A stretch of DNA of 10,495 nt from an uncultured Micavibrio sp. (GTDB lineage: Bacteria > Pseudomonadota > Alphaproteobacteria > Micavibrionales > UBA1664), in NCBI GenBank assembly GCA_937896295.1, contig CALBME010000054.1, forward strand, positions 1 to 10,495. The letters are read 5' to 3'. Below, piece after piece: positions 1 to 5,398 of this stretch. The notes under the pieces were generated by a model. That model worked only from the letters and a program-made list of their open reading frames with translations, was not told where the DNA came from and made no database searches. How positions within the stretch are numbered: position 1 is the stretch's first letter; each line of letters opens with the position of its first letter. A program made the position numbers and the translations under genes.

Positions 1-259
1 GCATCACCTCCCGGGCGTAGTTCTCATCGGGCACGCGGCCGGTCTTGGGGTCTTCCTTCTGGTTGCCCCGCATATTGAGGTAGGAGCCCATGGCATTGGA
101 CAGCGTCACGCCCTCCAGCAGCTCGCGATAGCTGGTGAAGGCCTTGGCCTCCAGCATGTCGAGGTAGGTGGCCACGGCCATGCCGCGCCACGTCACCGGG
201 ATGCCGGCCATGGAGACCACGAAGATCTCGCTCAGGGCCAGCACCACGCGCTGGCGCGC
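1..259 (-). other. DUF1800-like fragment at the end of the chimeric frame
   Basis: Residues 217-302 contain A-R-Q-R-V-V-L-A-L-S-E-I-F-V-V-S, then Y-L-D-M-L, then A-F-T-S-Y-R-E-L-L-E-G-V-T-L, N-A-M-G-S-Y-L-N-M-R-G-N, and R-V-P-D-E-N-Y-A-R-E-V-M. This succession is characteristic of DUF1800 proteins, large bacterial proteins of uncertain function often found beside DUF1501 genes. In them, RQRVAFALSEIFVVS, GxYLxxxGN and PDENYARE(L/V)MQL are strongly conserved. Start and end of the family are both absent: the piece begins mid-protein at the junction and leaves the window on the left. By hand count about 75 of the 80 codons in the first 240 bases end in G or C, clearly above the cpaD part (about 70%), which suggests a different source replicon. 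Confidence 0.78.
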
Positions 260-907
260 CCGGTCGTGCAGCGCCAGCGCGAACATGCCGACCGCCTTCT
301 GCAGCGTCGCCTCCAGCCCCCAGGCCGAAACGGCCGCCAGCAGCGTCTCGGTATCCGAATGGCCGCGCCAGGCCGGATCGGCGATCTGGCGGGCCATCAG
401 GTTTTTCACGCCGCATCCGGTTTTATAGGCGGTCATGTTCGCCTCTTCGGCGTTGGTCGAATAACCTGGCATCGGCGTCGTGCATCCTGCCGGGCCCGTG
501 GCCTCCAGCGTGTCGAACGCGATCAGCGCGACCGGCTGGTCCGTTTCAAGCGGGACCATGGATGACGTGATATCGGCAGCCGCGATACCGGCGCCCTGCA
601 GCTGGGATTCGATCCGGGCTTTTTGAGACGCAATCGCGCTGTCCGGTATTTTGCCGTGATCCTTGAACGCCACGACCACATACATCGGGCCTGCGCCGCC
701 TTTTTTGTAGGCGTGCGCGGCATTGGCGATATCGGCGTCCGAAAGCTCGGCCAGTGGTTTTTTGGTCACATGGCGGCTTTCGACGATCTGCATCGGCTGG
801 TCCATGACGGTCGAGGATTCTGCCATCCACATGCGGTCCGGCGCGCACGATGCCAGCACGCCGCCAAGGACCACGATGGAAAGAGCTGTGATGCGCAGGT
901 TCTTCAT
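1..907 (-). CDS. cpaD: Chimeric open frame: CpaD pilus lipoprotein fused in frame to AsnB-like and DUF1800-like pieces (runs off left edge)
   Basis: The frame opens at ATG 907 and stays open for 302 codons to the window edge. Residues 1-178 fit CpaD, the small lipoprotein of Tad pilus systems that supports the CpaC secretin. There is a lipoprotein signal (MKNLRITALSIVVLGGVLASC) with lipobox LASC and the lipidated Cys at 21, and a late C-G-V-K-N-L-M-A-R-Q-I-A-D-P stretch at 165-178. That stretch matches the conserved Cys-containing C-terminal motif of the family, where the gene should soon end. From about residue 179 the text switches to asparagine-synthetase-like and then to DUF1800-like sequence, annotated separately. 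An alternative ATG at 913 overlaps the cpaC stop as ATGA, which points to translational coupling. Only the CpaD part should be trusted as a functional product. Its last residues and stop codon are missing here. Confidence 0.85.
   Translation of the reverse strand, partial: MKNLRITALSIVVLGGVLASCAPDRMWMAESSTVMDQPMQIVESRHVTKKPLAELSDADIANAAHAYKKGGAGPMYVVVAFKDHGKIPDSAIASQKARIESQLQGAGIAAADITSSMVPLETDQPVALIAFDTLEATGPAGCTTPMPGYSTNAEEANMTAYKTGCGVKNLMARQIADPAWRGHSDTETLLAAVSAWGLEATLQKAVGMFALALHDRARQRVVLALSEIFVVSMAGIPVTWRGMAVATYLDMLEAKAFTSYRELLEGVTLSNAMGSYLNMRGNQKEDPKTGRVPDENYAREVM
260..373 (-). other. AsnB-like fragment embedded in the cpaD frame
   Basis: Residues 180-216 of the chimeric frame read W-R-G-H-S-D-T-E-T-L-L-A-A-V, then W-G-L-E, then V-G-M-F-A-L-A-L-H-D-R. 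This order is the signature of the glutamine-amidotransferase (class II, N-terminal) domain of glutamine-hydrolysing asparagine synthetase, where GHSDTE, WG and GMFA(F/L)AL(W)D are conserved. The usual WD is HD here. The piece is only about 36 codons and has neither the N-terminal catalytic Cys region nor the synthetase domain, so it cannot be a working gene. GC ends about 37 of the 40 codons in positions 242-361, higher than in the cpaD part. The family match is from memory of the motif, not from a search. Confidence 0.72.
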
Positions 908-909
908 GA

Positions 910-2310
910 TCATTCCATGATGTAGCCGAAGGGGCGGTTCTGGGCGTAGGTGTTGACCGACTGGCCGTAGGAAATGGCCAGCGCCTCGGCCAGCGCGCGG
1001 TTCAGCGGCTCAACCCGCTTCTCGCTCGGAAGGGTGGATCGCACCGCGGCCTTTTCCGCGAACGGTTCGACCAGATAGGCGCTGATGATGACCAGCAATT
1101 CGGACTCGTTACGGTTGAAGCTTTCCGAACGGACCAGCGCACCAAGCACCGGCACGTCGCCGATGCCGGGCAGGCGGTTCATGCGCTCGATCGCCTTCGA
1201 CTCAATCAGTCCGGCAATCATTAAGCTGCCGCCCGAGGCCATTTCGACCGTCGTCTCGGCGCGGCGCACCGTGAAGGACGGGACAGAAATACCCGGAAGC
1301 TGCAGCGTAAGCTCAGTCGAAACTTCCGAGACTTCCGTGCTGATCTGCAGGTTGATGCGGTTTTTATCCAGCACGATCGGCTTGAACGCCAGCGAGATAC
1401 CGAACGGGCGGTATTCGTAGGTGATGTTGCCGTTATTGTCGCGCTGCGACGGAATGGGGAACTCCCCACCCGCCAGGAATCTCGCGTTTTCCCCCGAAAT
1501 CGCGGTCAAATTCGGCTGGGCCAGCGTGTTGACCATGCCATCGCGCTCAAGCGCGTGGATCACCAGCTGGATCGGACCTGTTCCACCTGTTGAATAGATC
1601 AAAGATCCGTTGCCGAAGGACGGATCCACGGTAAGGCCATAGGAAGCGGCGGCACCTGCGCCGGTCGTATGGCCGAAATCAAAATTACCCGAAGACACAC
1701 CGGCGACGTCCGTGCCGATGCCCAGTTCGTTCAGGACGTTGCGCGATACTTCCACCACCTTGACGTGGATCATCACCTGCTGGTTGCCCTGAACGCTTAA
1801 GTTATTGATGACGGTCTGCTGGCCTTGTACGAAGCGCGATGCCATGTCCCGCGCGCGGGATGCCACCTGGGCGGATGATACCGTACCTTCCAGCGTGATG
1901 CGGTCGCCGATGGCGCTGACCGTAATGTTCTCGGTGGGAAACATTTTCTTCATCGCGTCTTCCAGCGACGAGGTATCGCCTTTGACATGGACGGAAATCT
2001 GTTTGATCAGCCCGCCGGATGCATCGAACACCAGGACGTTGGTATCGCCTATGCGCGAACCGATCAGGTAGAGCTGGTTGTTCTTGACCGGCCCTACCTC
2101 GACGATCGAGGGATCCGAGACCAGAACGTCGGAAACATTGCCGCCGACCTGCACCACATCGCCCTTGCCCGCGGACAGGGTCAGTTTTTCGGTCGGCTGT
2201 TTTTTGGTTATGTTAACTGAGTCCTGTGCGTGAATGACCTGCACGGGTGTCAGAATCGCGGACACCGTAACCATCGCAAATGCGAAGTTTTTCAGGTACT
2301 TGAAGGACAT
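910..2310 (-). CDS. cpaC: CpaC/RcpA-type secretin of the Tad pilus
   Basis: This is the outer-membrane secretin that forms the channel for the Flp pilus. A cleavable signal peptide occupies about residues 1-28 (cut after VIHA). Residues 41-110 match the pilus-formation N-terminal domain that precedes secretins (EKLTLSAGKG to KQISVHV). Residues 114-172 look like a BON domain (ITLEGTV), and about 245-416 form the secretin core, with N-T-L-A-Q-P-N-L at 261-268, VPVLGALVRS at 386-395 and a final ELLVIISAYLVEP strand. The length of 466 residues is normal for the family. The start lies 17 nt after the cpaB stop with no clear Shine-Dalgarno. The stop TGA overlaps an in-frame ATG for cpaD. Order and strand agree with one cpaA-B-C-D transcript. 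Confidence 0.95.
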   Translation of the reverse strand: MSFKYLKNFAFAMVTVSAILTPVQVIHAQDSVNITKKQPTEKLTLSAGKGDVVQVGGNVSDVLVSDPSIVEVGPVKNNQLYLIGSRIGDTNVLVFDASGGLIKQISVHVKGDTSSLEDAMKKMFPTENITVSAIGDRITLEGTVSSAQVASRARDMASRFVQGQQTVINNLSVQGNQQVMIHVKVVEVSRNVLNELGIGTDVAGVSSGNFDFGHTTGAGAAASYGLTVDPSFGNGSLIYSTGGTGPIQLVIHALERDGMVNTLAQPNLTAISGENARFLAGGEFPIPSQRDNNGNITYEYRPFGISLAFKPIVLDKNRINLQISTEVSEVSTELTLQLPGISVPSFTVRRAETTVEMASGGSLMIAGLIESKAIERMNRLPGIGDVPVLGALVRSESFNRNESELLVIISAYLVEPFAEKAAVRSTLPSEKRVEPLNRALAEALAISYGQSVNTYAQNRPFGYIME

Positions 2311-2327
2311 ATGTTAGGCCGGAGAGA

Positions 2328-3218
2328 CTACTGGGCTGGTGAGTAGGGGCGAACAGCCACGTTTTCGACGCGGTTGCCACTATATACTCTCACAACTTGA
2401 GTCGGTGACCCAGCATAATTTTCACCGCGGACCAGTTCGCCCGCCAGGCGCGAAAGCCGCATGTCGGTTGTGGTTTCAAACGGTTTGCCCGTATCCGGGT
2501 GGGCGGGCGATGCATCGCCGATGGAGCGCATGACCAGGGACAGCGATCCCATTTTGCCTGCCAGCACCAGGTGCTCGGCCTGAACGGGGTCGACTTCCAG
2601 CGTCACTGTCTTGACCAGCTTGGCTTCCGACGATTTGTCGGTCGTCTGGTCCGTCGCCAGCACGCGCAGGTTTTCAAGCACGGTTTCGGTGGCCAGTTTC
2701 GAGACTTTGGGCGCGGCCGCGGCGCGCATCCGTTCGTCTTCCGGCAGTTTGACTTCATAGGTCATCAGCACGTCGACATGATCGCCCGGCGTCAGGAAGC
2801 CGGCGACCGAAGACTGCGCATTCACGTTGATGGCGACGGCGCGTTTACCCGGCGTAAGAGATGCGGCCACCATGTTGGCCGTGGTATCGGCAATCAGGGC
2901 GGATTTCATGATGGGTTCGCCCTTGGCAACCGGGCGTGCCACGCGGCCCTTGAGGGCGTCGCCGGCGGACTGGCCGCCCTCGCGCACGACGGCGCCGGAA
3001 AAAACGGTACCTTCCGGCCACGGCGCCCATTCAGTCGCGTTGACACCCAGTTCCTCGCCCATGTTCAGGTCCTTGGCGGCAACCAGTACGTCGACGGTTT
3101 TGACCTGTGCGCTGACCTCGTCTTTTTTGCCTTTGCCGCCCACCATCTGAATGGCCACGGCGGCCAGCAATGCGAAAAAGAAACCGCAGGCGACAATGAC
3201 AATGGTTGATCGGTTCAT
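2328..3218 (-). CDS. cpaB: CpaB/RcpC Tad pilus assembly protein
   Basis: CpaB is an inner-membrane-anchored periplasmic protein that works with the secretin in Flp pilus assembly. Residues 4-26 form one hydrophobic anchor. A SAF-like segment follows from about 41 to 105 (VDVLVAAKDLNMGEEL to VAKGEPIMKSAL). The RcpC/CpaB core starts near 117 with S-L-T-P-G-K-R-A-V-A-I-N-V and F-L-T-P-G-D-H-V-D-V-L at 141-151, the most conserved block of the family. I chose ATG 3218 (296 residues) because the anchor starts immediately and GGTG lies upstream. An in-frame GTG at 3227 would add MIP. The C-terminus ends in Y-S-P-A-Q. The gene sits 16 nt downstream of cpaA and 17 nt upstream of cpaC, so it is surely cotranscribed. 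Confidence 0.93.
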   Translation of the reverse strand: MNRSTIVIVACGFFFALLAAVAIQMVGGKGKKDEVSAQVKTVDVLVAAKDLNMGEELGVNATEWAPWPEGTVFSGAVVREGGQSAGDALKGRVARPVAKGEPIMKSALIADTTANMVAASLTPGKRAVAINVNAQSSVAGFLTPGDHVDVLMTYEVKLPEDERMRAAAAPKVSKLATETVLENLRVLATDQTTDKSSEAKLVKTVTLEVDPVQAEHLVLAGKMGSLSLVMRSIGDASPAHPDTGKPFETTTDMRLSRLAGELVRGENYAGSPTQVVRVYSGNRVENVAVRPYSPAQ

Positions 3219-3234
3219 CGGGATCACCGTGAGT

Positions 3235-3741
3235 TTAAAGTTTCAGGAAGGCGTAAGCGCTCGCAACCGCGATGGCAACGCCGTACGGTACCACGGTTTC
3301 TCCCCGGGAAAGCGCGGCGAACCAGCTTTTATCCCCGAATTTCACAGCCCACAGGGGCGGAAATTTCGCTAATCCGGGTAGGCGGCGCAGGGCCAGCGCC
3401 GCCAGCGCCACGACCCCGCCTGTAAAGGCCATCACCAAAAGGAAGGACGGCAGCACCGACAGCGGCAGCCACAGGGCAACCGCCCCCAGCAGCTTGGCGT
3501 CCCCGCCGCCGAACAGCCCCGCGGCAAACAGCCCGAAGCCAACACCCAGAACCACAAGCCCCGTCACCGCGTGTGCCACCAGCGCATGCGGCGCCAGCGT
3601 AAAGGCGGTCGGCAGAAACAGGACCGCGGCCATCAGTGCCACCGCGTTGCGGATGCGTAGGAAACGCACGTCTTCATACGCCGCGAAGAACGCCAGCATG
3701 ACGACGCAGATGCGTGTTGTAAGGATCAGTGTGTCCAGCAT
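3235..3741 (-). CDS. cpaA: TadV/CpaA prepilin peptidase (A24 family)
   Basis: This is an inner-membrane aspartic protease that cleaves the Flp pilin and TadE-type leaders. The protein (168 residues) is almost entirely hydrophobic, with about five or six membrane segments. The two catalytic aspartates are visible: D24 in Y-E-D-V-R-F-L-R-I-R-N, matching the D-x-R-x-x-x-I-x-N pattern, and D81 in G-G-G-D-A-K, the GxGD motif. It is short like other TadV/CpaA enzymes and lacks the N-terminal methyltransferase domain of PilD. Its substrates flp (upstream) and the two tadE genes (divergent) are in this window. The ATG sits just behind a hairpin with a T-rich tail, so its expression probably depends on readthrough from flp. 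Confidence 0.93.
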   Translation of the reverse strand: MLDTLILTTRICVVMLAFFAAYEDVRFLRIRNAVALMAAVLFLPTAFTLAPHALVAHAVTGLVVLGVGFGLFAAGLFGGGDAKLLGAVALWLPLSVLPSFLLVMAFTGGVVALAALALRRLPGLAKFPPLWAVKFGDKSWFAALSRGETVVPYGVAIAVASAYAFLKL

Positions 3742-3749
3742 GAACCGCT

Positions 3750-3787
3750 CAAGAAAAGAGCCCGCGCGGGGAAGATGTCGCGCGGGC
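3750..3787 (-). terminator. Hairpin with T-rich tail between flp and cpaA (attenuator candidate)
   Basis: On the minus strand a perfect 9-bp stem (GCCCGCGCG against CGCGCGGGC, positions 3787-3779 and 3768-3760) encloses a 10-nt loop. TCTTTTCTTG follows at 3759-3750. This is a plausible Rho-independent terminator 24 bp after the flp stop. It would give much pilin message and less message for the assembly genes, a usual need in pilus operons. The plus-strand side has no T run, so it acts in one direction only. Confidence 0.68.
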
Positions 3788-3810
3788 CCGTCTGGTCAAC
3801 GTCGATGCGA

Positions 3811-3996
3811 TTACGACGGACGTTGTTGGACTTTGGTCGACATGTCGCCGAACAGCGTGGCAAGGTCGTCGCCGAACGCGAATACCACGACCGAAATAGC
3901 GACCGCGATGCCCGCGGCTATCAGTCCGTATTCAATGGCGGTGGCGCCGCGCTCGTCAGATTGGAAGGCCTGAATCTTTGCCAGTAACTTCAACAT
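3811..3996 (-). CDS. flp: Flp-type (type IVb) major pilin
   Basis: A 61-residue Flp pilin. The leader MLKLLAKIQAFQSDERG ends at G17, followed by A-T-A-I-E-Y-G-L-I-A-A-G-I-A. The Glu at +5 and Tyr at +6 after the cut are the hallmark of Flp proteins. The hydrophobic helix from 18 to about 41 is the polymerisation core, and the short tail FGDDLATLFGDMSTKVQ is amphipathic. The size is typical. Start choice is firm: AAGGAG (4010-4005) lies 8 nt before the ATG, the best ribosome binding site seen in this window. It is the first gene of the minus-strand arm and the substrate of the peptidase encoded next. Confidence 0.96.
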   Translation of the reverse strand: MLKLLAKIQAFQSDERGATAIEYGLIAAGIAVAISVVVFAFGDDLATLFGDMSTKVQQRPS

Positions 3997-4004
3997 AGGT
4001 GTAA

Positions 4005-4010
4005 CTCCTT
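4005..4010 (-). promoter_or_regulatory. Strong Shine-Dalgarno of flp
   Basis: AAGGAG on the minus strand, 8 nt before the flp ATG at 3996. Most other genes here have weaker sites, which suits high production of the major pilin. Confidence 0.85.
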
Positions 4011-4034
4011 TTTTGTTTATTGCCCACTCGTGTG

Positions 4035-4063
4035 ATGCCAGTGAAGCACCCTCATTATGTCAA
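4035..4063 (-). promoter_or_regulatory. Candidate proximal flp promoter
   Basis: A perfect -35 TTGACA (4063-4058) is followed after 17 nt by a poor -10, TGGCAT (4040-4035). The implied start lies about 33 nt before the flp ATG, leaving room for the Shine-Dalgarno. A good -35 with a weak -10 would be expected to need an activator or an alternative sigma factor, or may be chance. Confidence 0.35.
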
Positions 4064-4121
4064 TGCTAAGCGATGTTGATTACCGCGGCTTTAAGAATGC
4101 GCGGCATTTGAGACGTCCGAA

Positions 4122-4149
4122 ATTGTATCAAATTTGATCAATGCGACAA
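4122..4149 (-). promoter_or_regulatory. Candidate distal flp promoter
   Basis: TTGTCG (4149-4144), a 16-nt spacer and TACAAT (4127-4122) on the minus strand resemble a sigma-70 promoter with 4/6 and 5/6 matches. It would give a leader of about 120 nt before flp. The spacer is largely filled by a 12-bp palindrome. Confidence 0.42.
4127..4138. promoter_or_regulatory. 12-bp perfect palindrome (operator candidate)
   Basis: ATCAAATTTGAT is its own reverse complement and lies between the -35 and -10 of the distal flp promoter candidate. A dimeric regulator bound here could block or shift transcription of flp. No regulator is identified, and the remaining divergent region (3997-4269) shows no other gene. 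On the plus strand a TATATA element at 4182-4187 lies upstream of the tadE gene but lacks a convincing -35. Confidence 0.35.
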
Positions 4150-4269
4150 CGTCAAAACCCAATGTTTTACGGCCTGATTCCTATATATGGACTTTAAGCA
4201 TTTCTTCAAGACAGCCAGCTCATACTGATAGAAAGCGCCCTTTAAAAAACGAAAAAGAACGGCGCGGTA

Positions 4270-4842
4270 ATGTGGGCATGCATGAAAAATTTCTGGAAAC
4301 GTAACGACGGTACGGCGGCGATTGAATTTGCGCTGATCATGCCTGCGCTCGTGATCATCATCATGGGGTCGATCGAACTCAGCCTGTTCTTTTTCGTGCA
4401 GACCGCGCTGGAGGGGGCAACGTTTTCAGTCTCCCGCCTTGGCAAAACCGGCTTCGTCGAATCCGGTTACACCCGCGAAGAAACCATTCGCAAACATCTC
4501 GATGACTGGCTGGGTTTTTATCTGGATACCCAGCTGCTTACCATCGATGCGCAGACCTATAACGACTTTTCATCCGTCGGCACGCCCGAACCTTTTATCG
4601 ACGCAAACCATAACGGAACGCGCGACAGCGGCGAAAACTACACCGACGTCAACGGCAACGGCCAGTATGACATGGACCAGGGCGTGGCCAGCAACGGCAA
4701 CGCCGGCGATGTCGTCGTATACACCATTTCATATCCATGGAGCCTTCTGACACCGTTTCTTGCAGATTCTCTGGGTGAAAACGGCGTGGTTGAAGTGCAG
4801 AGCAGATTTGTCGTGAAGAACGAGCCGTTCAATGACGACTAG
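4270..4842 (+). CDS. tadE: TadE-family pseudopilin-like protein with Ca-loop-like insert
   Basis: A 190-residue TadE-like protein, a minor pilin or pseudopilin of the Tad system. It starts with a short basic stretch and G14-T-A-A-I-E19-F20, the prepilin-type site with Glu at +5. A hydrophobic helix covers about 21-43, then an extracytoplasmic region. Residues 111-136 hold two tandem acidic loops, D-A-N-H-N-G-x-x-D-x-G-E and D-V-N-G-N-G-x-x-D-x-D, which resemble EF-hand-like Ca-binding repeats. The start may be ATG 4270 or ATG 4282 (MKNFWKRNDG); neither has a strong ribosome site. It overlaps the next gene by 11 nt. It is probably cleaved by the CpaA peptidase encoded on the other strand. Confidence 0.88.
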   Translation: MWACMKNFWKRNDGTAAIEFALIMPALVIIIMGSIELSLFFFVQTALEGATFSVSRLGKTGFVESGYTREETIRKHLDDWLGFYLDTQLLTIDAQTYNDFSSVGTPEPFIDANHNGTRDSGENYTDVNGNGQYDMDQGVASNGNAGDVVVYTISYPWSLLTPFLADSLGENGVVEVQSRFVVKNEPFNDD

Positions 4843-5386
4843 GCGCAAAAACATTTTCACGGATCAAAGCGGCATTGCGGCAACGGAATTCGCCTTGCTT
4901 CTGCCTGTGCTGTTGGCGCTGATGCTGGGTGTGTACGAAATTTCGCGCTACATCCTGCTGCATCAGAAACTTGAACGCGTGGCGTATACGGTCGCCGACG
5001 TAACGGGGCAACAGACGGCCGTCACCATCGCGGGTCTGAACGATATCATGGCCGCCGCGATCAAGATCATGGATCCGTATGAATTTCCTGACAACGGTGT
5101 AATCATTCTTACCTCTGTCTATCAGGACCCCGATGACGGCCCTGTCGTGCGCTGGCAGTATAAAGGGGGTGGCACCCTCGACCGCGTCAGCCGCATCGGT
5201 GAACCCGGCGATACCCCGCAGCTGCCCACGGGGCTCGCGCTGAATGATTCCGACAACGTGATTTTCTCGGAAGTTTTTTACAACTACATACCTGACTTCG
5301 ACGAAGATTATTTCGCAACCCGTGAAAATTATAAATATGCGGTGTTCAAGCCGCGGCTTGGCGCGCTGACGACGCCGCCCAATTAA
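4832..5386 (+). CDS. Second TadE/TadF-like pseudopilin-like protein
   Basis: A 184-residue protein of the TadE family, with the prepilin-like G14-I-A-A-T-E19-F20 at the same residue numbers as in the preceding gene, then a hydrophobic helix (about 21-43, ALLLPVLLALMLGVYEI). The rest is a periplasmic or surface domain without Cys and without a motif I can name. By position it corresponds to the second minor pilin (TadF-like) of other tad loci, but TadE and TadF cannot be told apart with confidence by eye. It starts inside the end of the upstream gene (11-nt overlap), so translation is likely coupled. It ends 12 nt before the tadG start. Confidence 0.85.
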   Translation: MTTRRKNIFTDQSGIAATEFALLLPVLLALMLGVYEISRYILLHQKLERVAYTVADVTGQQTAVTIAGLNDIMAAAIKIMDPYEFPDNGVIILTSVYQDPDDGPVVRWQYKGGGTLDRVSRIGEPGDTPQLPTGLALNDSDNVIFSEVFYNYIPDFDEDYFATRENYKYAVFKPRLGALTTPPN

Positions 5387-5398
5387 AAGGATGACGAC

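Noticed and set aside
1..907. A genuine new three-domain protein CpaD-AsnB-DUF1800
   Set aside because: The AsnB piece is far too short for a domain, both joins break conserved domains in the middle, and codon bias changes across the junctions. A mis-join explains this more simply.
2499..3209. Long open frame of 236 codons on the plus strand
   Set aside because: It lies fully antisense to cpaB, is His-, Gly- and Arg-rich in the way of a shadow frame, and has no recognisable motif or ribosome site.
3272..3973. Open frame of 233 codons on the plus strand over cpaA and flp
   Set aside because: It is a Ser/Thr/Pro/Ala/Arg-rich shadow antisense to two well-supported genes on the minus strand.
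3997..4269. Sigma-54 promoter for the pilus genes
   Set aside because: No TGGC-N8-TTGC-like pair with correct spacing was found on either strand. The TGGCAT near 4035 has no GC partner at the right distance.
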